A stretch of DNA of 64,000 nt from Nymphaea colorata (Eukaryota > Streptophyta > Magnoliopsida > Nymphaeales > Nymphaeaceae). Position 1 is the stretch's first letter; the number at the start of each line of letters is the position of its first letter. Of the stretch, positions 14,175-25,188 are shown in pieces. The position numbers were made by a program, and so were the translations under genes. Where the stretch lies: contig NC_045146.1 in assembly GCF_008831285.2 (NCBI RefSeq), forward strand, positions 11,048,972-11,112,971. Direction: 5' to 3'. The notes below the pieces were generated by a model. It saw only the letters and a program-made list of their open reading frames with translations. It searched no databases and was not told the DNA's origin.

Positions 14175-16907
14175 CACTTTCTTGCTTATTCACGTGACCC
14201 TAATCTCATATTAAAAGAGATTAGGGTTGGCAACATAACAATTACAAAATCAGTCCACTAAATATAAGAAAATATTTAAAGAACTACTATTCAACTTTCT
14301 AATATTGCAGAAACACTCTTTAACACTTTCATTGCTGTTTCCAAGAAGCCTCACACCCTACCTTAGCACAAAAGATTGTGTTCCATGGGAATGTGGCGAT
14401 CTCTGCTATCAAGCAAGCTCTTAAGGAATAACACCTACACATAAGGGAGAGGGAAGGTCCCTTCATGTGAAAAAGAAGACTATATAGAAAACCATCAACT
14501 TTGGCCTTTTCCCAAGGGAAAGGACTCCTCACCCTAGAAGAGACATTTTATGTGGAATGACTGTCTCCCATTCCACATGAAATGGTGTAGCCATTCAAGG
14601 AAAGCAAGGCTGACACCACGCAATATTATGGACCATTGATTGCCATTAATTTACATCCTCCAGGCTCCAAGAAACCAATGGCACAGGAAAGTTGGTTTTC
14701 ATGTAAAGCAAGTGAGCAAAATTATATTAGAATCCGCACCAGCCTTTGGCTTTTCCCCAAGTTGGATTTTTACCAAATCTGTCCTATTTTCCCATGAAAA
14801 GAAAAAAGAACTATAAGGTTTAAAAGTTACACATATTATATTTTCTGCACTAGAACTTCCTGAACTTTGATGACGGTGATCTTTTTGGCCACTTCTTCTT
14901 GACACCCTCCCCCTACCATATTATCCTCAGCCACTTCTTTTATCACTTATATAAGAAACACCTATAGAATAGCGACCATCTTTATACTCCTAATGCATCA
15001 ATAGACTTTAAAAGATTCGTCCAATAAGTGAATAAGCACTCAAATTTATTAATAGTCACCCTGGTATATCAGATTCAGTCCATCCATCAAACTTGATAGA
15101 CTTCAAAATAACACATCCACCTTGAGAAAACGTGTATAAGATGACTTCAAAAGATCCACTTTTAGAAAATGTGTACAAGGTGTCTTGTCAAGCCTTCAAA
15201 CTTAAGAAATCACTATCTCTTTGCATACACAAATTTTTCCCTTTGCTCCCTTAACGATGAAACAAGTTACATAACTCCCTTTCGCACATCCAGAACAACA
15301 TAGAAGAACAACATAAGAAATATTTCTATCTAAAAGTAAAGAGATATAAAGAGTAATTTCCAACTCAAAATATGGACAAGTATATAGAGCATCCTATTCA
15401 AACCCGTATTTGAGTCTCTACAACCAAAAACAAGAATGGTTCTTCCATTGTAAAAAAGAATGGTTCTTGCCAAAGGGGAATGGATGCAAATCGAACAATA
15501 GACAAATATTCTCCAGCTTGCTCTTTATCCTCTTTTCCTTTAAATCCCTTCACTACTGGCCAACAACCTCAATCATCAAATAAAGGTCACCATCTGGCTC
15601 ACCAATTGGGTTAATGAACCCAATTTTAGCAGAAACCACAATATAAAAATGCATAACTGGATTTGCTTCAAGTAGCCATTGACAGGCATTGATCCGAAAT
15701 TCCGATGTTTCGCTTCAGCTGGTTTGCCTCTGTTGATGAGCACAAAGCAGGCAAGGTTAGGAAGACCGTATTCCGCTTGAATGACCTGAACAAAATTTTC
15801 TGATGCGTCTCCTCTGATTAATCAGGCACTAGTAAAGCCTCAGATTTCTTGAATGAGGCAAGCTTCAAGCACAGGAAAAGGTTTCCAAAAAGAAACCATT
15901 AGACAACTTTATGACGACGGCTCAACTTATTATGTTTCAACTCTTGCACTTCATATCATAAAGACGATTAAGAATAAAGAATAGGTCTGGAATCGACACA
16001 TTGATTTTCTTTTTTTGAACTTTTTTGAACCATATGTATCGAAAGGCGCATGTACGGAATCATACATATCATAAATATAGATTGATATATCAATCATTTC
16101 CTCAAGCGGGTATCTTGAGCTACCCATGAATTAATTATTTTATTGGAATAAGATTCATGGGCCATTATCCATCAACAAAATGGAAAGGAAATGATTTAAA
16201 TAAGGTTTTGATGATAATGGTGCTTAGGCAAGCTTCATGAGCATGAAAAGGATATGAAACCAGTCCACAACTTTATGGGCAACGATTCAACTTATTATGT
16301 TTCGACTCTTCCACTTCATATCATTAAGACGATTAAGCATGAGGTATATAAATGAGATTTTGATAATAATGGTGCTTATGTGCTTCTACTCCTCGAAAGC
16401 TTTGCAGGAGTTTCTAAATGATATTGACGCAGGGAGTAAAGCTTTTTGTCGCCCCTTCCAACAAATATCACCTCCAAGAGATTCATACTAAGCTACCTAA
16501 GACATGCTACAAAACAAGTGACTACCGAGAAGGGAGAGGGAAAAAGCGCATGAGATTCCCATAGGGCACAATACTACGCGAATACGATTATCAGCTAGTA
16601 GTATCAAGTTATAGCAAAAAAAAAGATCAGCATATCAAAGCACTAAGTCTTCGAATACAAAATAAACCCGTTACAAAAGAAAAGACGTAAGAAGCAGCGT
16701 TATTCACTAGAAGGACCCAGTGAAGGAGAGGGACCTGAAGTTCTCGGCCGTTCTGGGGGCGATATCCGCGAAGAGCTCCATTTTGATCCTCCCGGCGGGT
16801 ATGGTGCCGATAGTGACGTCGAAGAAGACGATCGGATTCTTGGGATTTGAGAGCCTCAGATGCCATTCTACCGCCGACCCACCTCCTCCACTACCGGCCG
16901 TCGCCAT
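5151..16907 (-). CDS. CYP22: Cyclophilin, PPIH/CYP22-type peptidyl-prolyl cis-trans isomerase, 7 exons
   Basis: Coding exons, read on the minus strand: 16735-16907, 9059-9082, 8270-8357, 7785-7877, 6407-6439, 5354-5410 and 5151-5261. All introns are GT-AG, and the phases join to 192 aa ending ECGEM plus TAA. Start: the first ATG is at 16907 (context AGCAATGGCG); the open frame extends further but without an ATG. The single cyclophilin domain covers about residues 25-192. Active-site residues expected for the family are present: HR81, DF86, Q89, F139, W147, L148 and H152. The segments [21 protein letters not shown] and [12 protein letters not shown] match human PPIH and Arabidopsis CYP22 as I know them. 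PPIH is a nuclear U4/U6.U5 snRNP cyclophilin that binds PRP4 and assists spliceosome assembly; the same role here is inferred. Exons 2 and 5 are only 24 and 33 nt. Intron 1 is 7,652 bp and holds copia A in sense orientation. All exons look intact. Confidence 0.93.
5321..5352. repeat. (GA)n/(CT)n microsatellite inside CYP22 intron 6
   Basis: About 30 bp of AG repeat. On the minus strand it is (CT)n directly after the 5' splice site of the exon at 5354-5410, reading GGG|GTTCTCTCTCT. The host intron (5262-5353) is only 92 nt. Confidence 0.9.
9585..9812 (-). repeat. 3' LTR of copia A
   Basis: Forward text begins TGTTGAATATTGG and ends CTCTTTAACA (terminal TG..CA). It contains a GA-rich microsatellite at about 9614-9655 and the imperfect palindrome TAATCTCATATTAAAAGAGATTA. 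It is nearly identical to the copy at 14096-14325. Confidence 0.95.
9960..10460 (-). pseudogene. Copia A RNase H domain
   Basis: This 166-aa frame carries the copia RNase H blocks [54 protein letters not shown] and [14 protein letters not shown]. It is out of frame with the upstream RT. Compared with copia B, a short stretch is missing before ITRPDIS, at about 10470-10480, which breaks the polyprotein. Confidence 0.9.
10762..13044 (-). pseudogene. Copia A pol: protease, integrase and most of RT
   Basis: This 760-aa frame has, in order, an aspartic protease (WMIDSGAS near residue 46), a GAG-pre-integrase HHCC zinc-binding segment ([21 protein letters not shown]), and an integrase core ([24 protein letters not shown], giving D-D-E). 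RT follows with [28 protein letters not shown] and [15 protein letters not shown]. It stops just after DHSLFIK. Copia B has extra bases there and reads on into YVDD. The YVDD-like block persists downstream in another frame (about 10730-10750). No gag or zinc knuckle precedes the protease, unlike copia B. The enzyme could not be made intact from this copy. Confidence 0.92.
13045..14095 (-). other. Copia A leader without gag; contains a 14-bp hairpin
   Basis: About 1.05 kb lies between the PBS and the protease-pol frame, where gag would be expected. A 142-aa frame (13448-13876) shows no gag or other family motif. A perfect inverted repeat GCTAATCACGTTTT (13900-13913) / AAAACGTGATTAGC (13923-13936) with a 9-nt loop lies about 150 nt from the PBS. 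Imperfect internal repeats with CAACGATGCAG recur at about 13576 and 13640. A role in RNA packaging is possible but unproven. Confidence 0.6.
14096..14325 (-). repeat. 5' LTR of copia A
   Basis: Same sequence as 9585-9812 except for GA-repeat length (14123-14169 here) and one T/G difference near the outer end (ATTGCAGAAAC here, ATTGCATAAAC there). The adjacent PBS at 14084-14095 makes this the 5' LTR on the minus strand. Confidence 0.95.
14331..16734 (-). other. CYP22: CYP22 intron 1, promoter-proximal part
   Basis: Non-coding intron sequence between copia A and exon 1. It contains two imperfect direct copies of about 130 bp, at about 15850-15985 and 16215-16345. Both have GGCAAGCTTCA, AACTTATTATGTTTC, CACTTCATATCAT and AAGACGATTAAG. 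No coding potential was recognised. Confidence 0.6.
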
Positions 16908-17374
16908 TGCTCTTGCGGTTGCGGACGCGAGCACTTTTGCACCCCACCCCCCCAAGGAGCGTCACACTGTCGGCTACGGAAAAGACCAAGAATGTCCGGC
17001 AAGTTTTTGTATATGCCATAAACGCACCTCAAGGTCAAGGGGCGGACCTCATCACACGTGTTTGGGTTTAATTTTGAAAAAAAAAGACTTGTTTGGGTGT
17101 AATTTTGAAAAAAAAAAAACATTCCAATCTAATTAAATGTGACCAGAAAAAGCATAAAGCAGTGAGAGATAAGAATAGTTCCAAAACATTAACATGTAAT
17201 TCGGTTTGGTATTTAAAAACTTGTAATGACATTGCATGTCAAATATCAAACTTGAACAAGAATGAAAAATGAATTTCTTCACTACATTTGACACATCAAA
17301 TTTGATAAGACTGAAAATCAATTATATCTAAAATCCATTTAAATCCCTGTTAACAACCAAACTGGGTAAAAATA
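16908..17374 (-). promoter_or_regulatory. CYP22: Likely CYP22 5' UTR and promoter region
   Basis: This is the region immediately upstream of the CYP22 ATG on the minus strand. It is GC-rich to about 17070, then AT-rich with two short A-runs. I could not identify a confident TATA box or start site; the assignment is by position only. Confidence 0.35.
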
Positions 17375-17464
17375 GTTGTGTCCTATTTTAACTAGTGACA
17401 AAATTGCACAAAGAGAACTGAGTTGTGTCCTATTTTAACTAGGGACAAAATTGCACAAAGACCA
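17375..17464. repeat. 47-bp tandem repeat, two copies
   Basis: Units 17375-17421 and 17422-17464 share GTTGTGTCCTATTTTAACTAG and ACAAAATTGCACAAAGA, with one substitution (GTGACA versus GGGACA). Confidence 0.85.
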
Positions 17465-18733
17465 GGGCAAGGAGACGAAGCCGCCTGTAAAAGTAGGGTA
17501 TGAACAAAGAAGGGGGCATGAAAGGAGGCCATGAGCGGCTTGAACTCTTTCATCTATACATTAATGGCAAAGAATAAAAATGCCTAAAACTGTTTCACTT
17601 CGCAATGAGCTCATGACAAACCATTCATCTTTTATGTCGATACATAGTGACGACGGAATAGGCTTTCATTGAACAAAATGTATTTATATTAGTATAGTTG
17701 GTCCGGTTAGTAGGCTGGTGACAGCCTCGTCATCAGTTCAACTTTTGTGGGTATTACTTTCTTGGAGCACAAACAGTCTAAAGCCCTAATGCCCTAGTTG
17801 ATGGGTATCTATTCCTACCCAAATCCCACAGCAACTCTAGACCATGGAGGCTAAGGGAAGCGGGGGAAGCCTCAGCTTCTCGTTCCTTCAAGATCTTGTA
17901 TATGATATTTATGTAATCCAAACTAAAATATTTGTTGTGGGTTGACCATGGCTGTCAACACATTTTTCAGTAATAGCATCTTCAGGCAATAGAGCATACA
18001 TGGTTCAACGGAGTAATGCATCCTCTTGGATCAGTGAGAATATGTAGCTACCACCATGTTCAGTTGTCAGCTTAAAATAATAGGATAAGTATTTGTCACA
18101 GGCTGCCTTATTTTCCTTTCAGAGAGTTGAGTAAGGTTCTCAACCTAAGCAGCTTGGTTTGGCCTTTCAAACCTTCGCAACAGAGAGTTCTGTATCGCCT
18201 GCGGGATCTAAGATGATCAACTCTAATCGTGTGCTTCACGCACTTCTCTGCACAAGCTGGGCCGATCAACTTGTGTATAGCCTTCGTCCTCTGCAGCGCA
18301 CTTGCTAGCCTAGATGTTCCAAAGACGCACTGCCCCAAGTAGGGTTCTATCCAAGCCACAACTATTGGATTCTCATCATTTGTTGACTGCCCAATGACTT
18401 GGCTGGTTGTGCGAGTAAGTGTTTGCTTTAGACGAAGCCAGTTTGCTTAACTCATGAATCACCCCCACATGTAACTAACTCCAGATAGTAACCTAAGTAA
18501 CAAAACAACTGGCTAGGCATCGGCAAGCAGAAAGCTTTGGCTTGGCCGAGCTTTTGTTCATGTTAAAAGGCCTTCCCCACCCACTGTGTTCACTATCCCT
18601 ATCGAACCAGAAAGGTTGTGCAGTGCCTGGTCCTCGGACTGCCAGAGGGACCTATCTCGCTTCCAACTGTTTTCACCATCAAGAAGACCTTTCTATTTAT
18701 CAAGGAACTACCAGTAGTAGAGAGAGGGACTCC
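17465..18733. other. Degenerate repetitive DNA, no gene recognised
   Basis: No intact coding region was seen. About 100 bp at 18467-18565 (GTAACTAACTCC...GGCTAGGC...GAGCTTTTGTT) recurs at about 30295-30395, so this is dispersed repeat DNA. An 83-aa minus frame at 18108-18359 has no family signature. Confidence 0.4.
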
Positions 18734-19085
18734 TGGAAGGGATTCAAGAAACTTACGTGAAACACGAGGTGGGACTTAATTCTGAGTTGGTAACTTTAGC
18801 TGATAAGCACAGCTGTTGCACGATTTGTATCGTCAAACTAAGCCATAGTGCACCAACTTGACACTCATTTCTTCCAAATCTGTGGTGTCAGTTTTAGCAT
18901 CATCTCACCTCACCACTGACGTTGAACTTCAAGGGCCCCTTGTGCCGGTTGGCCATCTTTTTCACATGACAGACAGCCTTGGCTAGGTAGGCCTTGACAT
19001 TCTCGAGTTGTTCTTGTCGTGCCTACATGATCCCACTTGCGTTGGGCACTTGTCATTGTCGGTCATTACTAAGTCTATAGGATTT
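18734..19085 (-). pseudogene. Ty3/gypsy integrase C-terminal fragment (copy 1)
   Basis: Minus-strand translation is badly frame-broken. It aligns with the copy at 20574-20930, whose KLVHYGLV-x-RYNGPFQIV block matches the post-core region of gypsy integrases. No active-site block is present. Confidence 0.6.
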
Positions 19086-19548
19086 TTACATTGACTACCC
19101 TACAATATTCAAAATTCTATGTTTAGCATTTTTCAAACATTTCGTGATAACTTTACAATAACCTTCAAGGCTTTTCCGCTTCAATCACTTCAATTTATCA
19201 TGGTCAATTTCTTCTTTTATTTGACTATCAACGGATTTATTTGGATCTAATTTCAGACTTTAGACACAATGCCCAATCTCAATTTAGACTTATTCTATAA
19301 TTCAAATTGGAATCCGGTTCAAAAACTCATATAGAAGCCTAAAACAAATCCCTACATCTAAATCCACATCCAAAGCCCAGACCTAGCTCTAAAACAGAGC
19401 CAAATACTAGCCCTTGACCCAAAACAAATCCCTGGATCCAAACTTGATCCAAAATGGATCCATATCCCAACCTAAATTCTAAAACTGGATCAAACACAAC
19501 TTTAGATCTAAACCTTCATCCAAATCCCAATTCTAGACTCATTTGACC

Positions 19549-19795
19549 TAAGGGTGGGCGTCGGGCTGGGCCGCCGCCGGGCTGGCCCGATTGGGCCCGG
19601 GTCTGGGCCGAGAAAAACCTGGCCCGGGTCAGCCCGGCCCGGCCATTTAGCCCGTTAAGAATAAAAATATATATATCTTTTAATTTTTTTGTTTTAATAA
19701 TATATATTTATTATTATTAAATATATTTTATATTAAAAATTATTTTATAATTAAAAATTTTATTTTTAAATTTTAAATGGGCATGCCCACCCTTA
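19549..19795. mobile_element. 247-bp hAT-like MITE with 8-bp TSD
   Basis: Terminal inverted repeats TAAGGGTGGGC / GCCCACCCTTA are flanked by a perfect 8-bp duplication ATTTGACC (19541-19548 and 19796-19803). The left third is extremely GC-rich (CGGGCTGGCCCG..), the right part AT-rich. An 8-bp TSD and a TAGGGGTGGGC-like end are typical of plant hAT MITEs. The duplicated unit at about 21400-21412 preserves the empty site CTCATTTGACCC. Confidence 0.92.
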
Positions 19796-20573
19796 ATTTG
19801 ACCCCAATTTGTGCCTTCATATCAATTTAGACTCGATCCAAACCCAAAATTCAAAGTCTAGATCCATATACTTGTTTGGTTCCAAATTCTTAATCTATAT
19901 CTAAATTTAAATCTAATTCCATGTTTTTACCTCAATCCAGATCTAGATTTGAGATTCAGAACCAAATATGAGTCTTGTATCCAAATTTGGATCCAAATCT
20001 AAATATATTATTTTTGATCCATTTTCAACTTTTGATCCAGATCCAGATCTAAATCCAAGAACTAGATCCATTTTTAGATCCCAATTCAATTCAGTCCAAG
20101 CGAGACATTATGACATTTTCTAAATATCAATATTTTCTAATCCAAAATTCTCAAAATACCCTTGATTTTTTTAAAATATCATTAAATTTCTCAAAATGAC
20201 ATTGGTTTTTTGAAAATATCATTTCTTTTTAAAAAATAACCTTACTTTTCACAAAAATACCAAAATACCTTTGTGGGGCCCACACCCAATGACCAAGCCT
20301 GGTCTGGCCATACCTTGCTCCCGACAGATTTTGACCCCCATTCTGCCATCTGCAGCTAGGCGCGGCCTTGGCCTGGCCAGTCCTGTTCTTGTCTAGCCAA
20401 TCTCGGCCTGGCCGGCCAATCTAAGCCCAGGCAGGCTTGGCCTACGTGGCTTGGCGCTGCCATGCATGGCCTTGGCGAGGCCATTGCCTGCATTGGCTGA
20501 TGGCCGTCGTGGCTAGGTGAGACTTGGACTGGTGCACTATAGCTTTGATTGGTCGGTGTCATGCTCATCCTTG

Positions 20574-20930
20574 TGGAAGGGATTCAAGAAACTTGCGTGA
20601 AACACGAGGTGAGAGTTGACTCTAAGTTTAGCTAATAAGCACAACTGTCAATCTTGTGCACGATTTGGAATGGCCCATTGTATCGTCAAACTAAGCCATA
20701 GTGCACCAACTTGAGACTCATTTCTTCCAAATCTGTGGTGTCAGTTTTAGCATCACCTCATCACTGACGTTGAACTTCAAGGGCCCCTTGTGCCATCTTT
20801 TTCACATGATAGACAGCCTTCGCTAGGTAGGACTTGGCATTGTCAAGTTGTTTTTGTTGTGCCTACATGATCTGATTTGCATTGGGCACTTGTCCTTCTC
20901 GGTCATTGATAAGTTTATAGGAGCTTTCCA
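20574..20930 (-). pseudogene. Ty3/gypsy integrase C-terminal fragment (copy 2)
   Basis: Minus-strand translation gives AKSYLAKAVYHVKKMAQ, then a segment reading approximately GDAKTDTTDLEE in a shifted frame, then KLVHYGLV-stop-RYNGPFQIVHKIDSCAY. The order helical tail, 'KLTPQIWKK'-like segment, then RY-x-GPF is the standard gypsy integrase C-terminus. Several stops are present, so this is a relic. Confidence 0.65.
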
Positions 20931-22095
20931 TTGACTACTCTAAAATATTCAAAATTCTATATTTAGCATTTTTAGAACATTTCGTTATAACCTTACGACA
21001 ACCCTCAAAGCTTTTCTGCTTCCAACACTTCAATTTCACTTAATTATGGTCAATCTCTTCTTTTATTTGACTATCAACTATATTTGGGACTTATTTCGAT
21101 CTAATTTCAAATTTTGGACACAATGCTCAATCTCAATTTAGACTTATTTTATAATTCAAACTGGATCCAGTTCAAAAACTCATATAAAAGCCTAAAACAA
21201 ACCCCTAGATCCAAATCAACCACAGACCTAGCTCTAAAACATAGCCATAGATCCAAATCTAGATCCAAATACTAGCCCTAGATCCATAACATATCCCTAG
21301 ATCCAAACTTGATCCAAAATGGATCCATATCCCAACCTAAATTCTAAAACTGAATCTACAACAGAACTTTAGATCTAGACCTCCATTCAAATCTCAATTC
21401 TAGACTCATTTGACCCTATTTTGTGCATTCATATCAATTCAGACTCGATTCAAACCCAAGATTCAAAGCCTAGATCCATATACTTGTTCAGTTCCAAATT
21501 CTTAATCTAGATCCAAATTTAGATCCAATTCCATGTTTTTACCTCAATCCAGATCTAGATCAGAGATTCAAAACCAAATATGAGTTTCATATCCAAATTT
21601 CGAGATCTAAATCTAAATATATTATTTTTTATCCATTCTGAACTTTTGATCCAGACCCAGATCCAAATCCAAGAGCTAGATCCATTTTTAGATCCGAATT
21701 CAATTCAGTCCAAGCATGGAGACATTATGACATTTTCTAAATATCAATATTTTCTAATTCAAGATTCTCAAAACACTCTTGATTTTTTGAAAATATCATT
21801 GAATTTCTGAAAATGTCATTGGTTTTCTAAAAATATCATTTCTTTTTAAAAAATAACCTTACTTTTTCACAAAAAATACCAAAATACCTTTGTAGGGCCC
21901 GCAGCCAATGTGGCAAGCTGACCAAGCCTGGTCTGGCCATACCTGGCACAGCTAGGCGCGGCCTTGGCCTGGCCAGTCCTGTCCTTGGCTAGCCAATCCC
22001 TGCCCTTGTCAGCCTGGCCTACATGGCTTGGCGCAGCCATGCATGGCCTTGACGTGGCCCTTGCCTACGTTGGCTATGGCCATCGCGGCTAGGTA
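20574..22095. repeat. Tandem duplication unit 2
   Basis: Second copy of the unit at 18734-20520, with many substitutions and small indels and without the MITE. The GC-rich end is again GGCGCGGCCTTGGCCTGGCCAG. Confidence 0.8.
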
Positions 22096-22239
22096 AAGCC
22101 AAGCCTAGCCTGCGGCCAGCCAGCACAGGCCTGTGGCTGGCCAACTCGACCAGTTTAGGCCTGCCAATGGGCCAGGCATAGGCTGGGCTAACCTTGGCCG
22201 AACAGGGCAGCCTACCCCTTGGTGCAGTCAACCCTCCAG

Positions 22240-23454
22240 TCAACTTTTTTGGATAGATTTGACTCTCTTAGTGTTTTTAAGCTAATAATGACTAATTAAT
22301 GGATAATTTCATTTTAAAAAAAGATCACAATGCCCTTGAGCCTCCTTTTTCTATAAATACATCCTCATTCCATCATCTTGTCAAGCCTTTGAGACCTCTC
22401 TCTCCTCTCTTAGATTTTTTCTTCCCTTTTTATTTTTGTTCAATATTTTTTGTTTGGCTCTCCTAATCTTCAACTCCAAACCTTCATTTCCAATAAGAGG
22501 AGACATTGGAGGAGCTTGTGATGGACCCTTGAGGTGCATCTCCAATCCATTCAAGCCACCATCAATGAGTTCTCTTTGCCCAGAAGAGTTAAGGAGCCAC
22601 CTCTACAGTAAATCTTTTTTTGAAGGTATTCATAACTTTTTTTTTCTACTATTTTCTTATCTATTTTCTTCATAATAAGCCGATGAAGGTCTAGAGTCTC
22701 TTTGGAGCTAAGGATCTTCTTTGAAGCTCCGGAAGCATGACCAAGGCAAGTGTTTTCCTCAAGATTTTTTCTCTTTTTAACTTATCATTTTAACATTTTA
22801 ACTAGTTCTTTCATTTCTTTTAACTCGTTTATCTCTTTTTAACTTGTATCTCTGTCGTTTTAATTTCTCATCTTTATTTCTTTTTTTTATTCCTCTTTTC
22901 ATTTCTCGCTCATTTAATTTCTTTCTCTTTCAAATACCTCTCTCTCCCTCTCTTTCCCTCTTTCATCTTTATTTCTCTCTATATATTTTCTTTTTTTCTT
23001 TCTTTTAATTTTTTTCTACCTATTCTTGCTCTCTCATCATATATCTATCTTTTTATTTCTCTATCAAATTCTCTATTTTGATGACATGATTGTATGTAGA
23101 TGTGTATGACGATGTAAGAATTTGACATGAGTTATTTTTTTATTTTTCTCATTTTGAGGTTGGGACATGTCCAACTCGGGAAACACCAAACACGCTTGAT
23201 ATACATGTTAATTTGCATTTAGCATGTCATTTTTTATTTTTCAAATTGCAAATCCATCTTTTATATTTTTTTTATTATTCTTCTAGCATTTCATTGGCTC
23301 ACCTATATTTTCAATGCACCATTGAGTGACTCGCTAGATGAGATCTTACCTCAATCAATTTCCATCAAATTTTGCTCCATGGATGTATGCTATGATATGA
23401 ATAGTTTATTTTTTTGTTATGCATATAGAATTTATGTAATCATGCATGCACAAC
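22240..23454 (+). promoter_or_regulatory. Possible decayed LTR promoter and pyrimidine-rich leader
   Basis: A TATAAATA box at 22352-22359 is followed by a T/C-rich tract at about 22400-23050. No coding frame of interest was found. The layout resembles the promoter half of an LTR, but LTR termini were not found, so this is tentative. Confidence 0.3.
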
Positions 23455-24093
23455 CACTTATGGGACTCACTCACATCTCGAGAGGAAGAGGTTGAAATGA
23501 CTTGTTATAGTTAGTTTATGCACAGAAAGTGAACTAATTTGTGGGTCTCAAAAGCATTTATGCAAAAAGAAGGTGACACCACCATGGAGTGCGAGACAGA
23601 ATCTGAGACGGAGGATGCGGAGTAAAGCCCAAATCAGAATGCATGTGCAGGTCGATGGGGAACGAGTGGAGAAATGCCCAACAGAACAAGCGGAGGCAAG
23701 CCAAACAGGGATGGAGTGTAAGACAGAGGGAACATAGGTAAACCCTAATCAGAATGCGCGTGCAAGCGATGGGCCGCGTGAGGGAAATGGATGGATGGGC
23801 TCTTGGGCAAAGGTGGTGGACATCCAAGAGAAGCCGTGAAATGGAGGAAGCGCAAGTCAGCTTCGAGGGGGAAAACTCAGTTGTAAGACTCAATCCGCAA
23901 GCAGTGAAGCGACTGGAAGAGCCCTTCAAATTTGCTGCCACTGTTGGATAGTTTGGAGGTGGTGGGAGACTGAGGACATACTACAGTTATGTGTTCTCTT
24001 CCCTAAGAAAGCAATGGGCGAAGATAAAGAACCCATGTTTCTCCATAGTGGAAAATAGGAAGGTTTCTAATCAGGGTTGATGCAGAAGCAGAG

Positions 24094-24642
24094 TTGGCAG
24101 AAGTGGTTCAGGGAAGGGCATGGAGAGTGGACGCGCGCACTCTAATCACCAGTCGATGGCAACCTGGCCAGGAGATGAGGATTAATGCGGTGGAAACGGT
24201 TATGCTATGGATCCAGCTACCTCAACTACTGATTCACCTATGGAAATACTGCTACACGGGCACAGCGAGGGCCCTACGAGGACAATATGTGGAGGAAGAT
24301 AGCTCCTTGGGCAAATGGGAGAAGGTTGGTTTTGCAAGGGTGAAGATTGAAGTGCCGATCAACTTCTCCCCGGTGTCGTGGGTCTCTCTGGAGTTGGGGG
24401 ATGGTCGACGGATCTCACAGGAGGTTGTTTGTGAGTCGAGGATTTCATTTTGTGGTGCCCTCATTCACACGGGGCCAACGTGTAAGAAACTCATAGAGGG
24501 AGAGCTAGCTGCAGCAAACCCCTGGTCCAAGATAAAGATGGCCACCAAAGCTTGGAAGGGGCACCACCGAGAGTTTGGACCACGTTTTGCCAAACCAATC
24601 GGGTTAGGTGATGAAACAGTGAGGAATGAATCGAGGGAGTAA
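24094..24642 (+). pseudogene. LINE ORF1 (DUF4283-like, degenerate CCHC)
   Basis: The 182-aa frame contains VMLWIQLPQLLIHLW..., the W-I-x-L-P block found in plant LINE ORF1 proteins after a DUF4283-like region. A spaced Cys/His set CESRISFCGALIHTGPTC resembles a distorted zinc knuckle. ORF1 proteins bind LINE RNA. The N-terminus before 24094 is broken (23.56-24.09 kb), and a basic tail continues in another frame at 24799-25179. Confidence 0.65.
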
Positions 24643-25188
24643 GAACACACACCAAGTGTTCATCAAAAGAAGCAAACCAAGGGGAAAGGACTGCAAGGCA
24701 ACAATGGGGGAGGAGGAGCCAAGCATCATGCTATGGAGTCGAGTCCCCGAGGATAAGGTAATCCCTCCAAAACCTTAACTCCTAATCATGTTGATGTTTT
24801 GGCTAACAATAAGAAGATGGAGAATCTCAGTTTCCCTCCCCGTTTCACCTTTGAATCTGAGAGGCCAGTGTTGGGGCTGAACTCTAGTGGGGGCGAGACA
24901 AAAGGAACCAAAACCCAGGACAAGGTGGTGAGAAGCACTCCCATTAATGGGTATAGACAAAAAAAGCAGGGCCAACAATCCATTGATACAATTCCCCCAA
25001 CATACAAGACTAACCTAGGGGAAGGAGAAAACGAATGGATCAGGGTTAGACGGAAGAGAAGGAAAGAAAGATATGACTTAATTAAGGAGATAGGTCGTGT
25101 TTTAGATGAAAAAGAAAAGGAGAAACAGCCAGGGGGAATCGAAATGGCAATGGACGAGGGGATGGGGAGAAGTCGGTGATGCACCGAT

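Larger units (their letters stand above)
9585..14325 (-). mobile_element. Copia A: Ty1/copia LTR retrotransposon in CYP22 intron 1
   Basis: The complete element is 4,741 bp, bounded by LTRs at 9585-9812 and 14096-14325 and by a 5-bp target duplication CTTTC (9580-9584 and 14326-14330). The PBS (minus strand TGGTATCAGAGC, 14084-14095) matches initiator tRNA-Met. A polypurine tract (CTTGAGGGAGAA) abuts the 3' LTR. Internal domain order is PR-IN-RT-RH, that is copia order. There is no gag between PBS and protease. RT and RNase H carry deletions relative to the related copia B at 48.6-51.3 kb. The LTRs differ by one substitution outside a GA microsatellite, so insertion was recent. It lies in the same orientation as its host gene. 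Confidence 0.95.
18734..20520. repeat. Tandem duplication unit 1 (contains a MITE)
   Basis: Collinear with 20574-22095. Both units start TGGAAGGGATTCAAGAAACTT and run through gypsy integrase-tail sequence. They continue through a stretch rich in GATCCAAAT-type words and an AAAATATCAT stretch, and end in GC-rich GGCCTTGGCCTGGCC sequence. This copy is longer mainly because of a 247-bp MITE at 19549-19795. Confidence 0.8.

Noticed and set aside
16720-17136. 138-aa plus-strand frame over the CYP22 first exon
   Set aside because: Antisense to a well-supported cyclophilin exon; no motif of its own.
20356-20568. 70-aa minus frame rich in ARP/GQA
   Set aside because: Falls in GGCCTTGGCC-type low-complexity DNA and is not conserved in the tandem duplicate.
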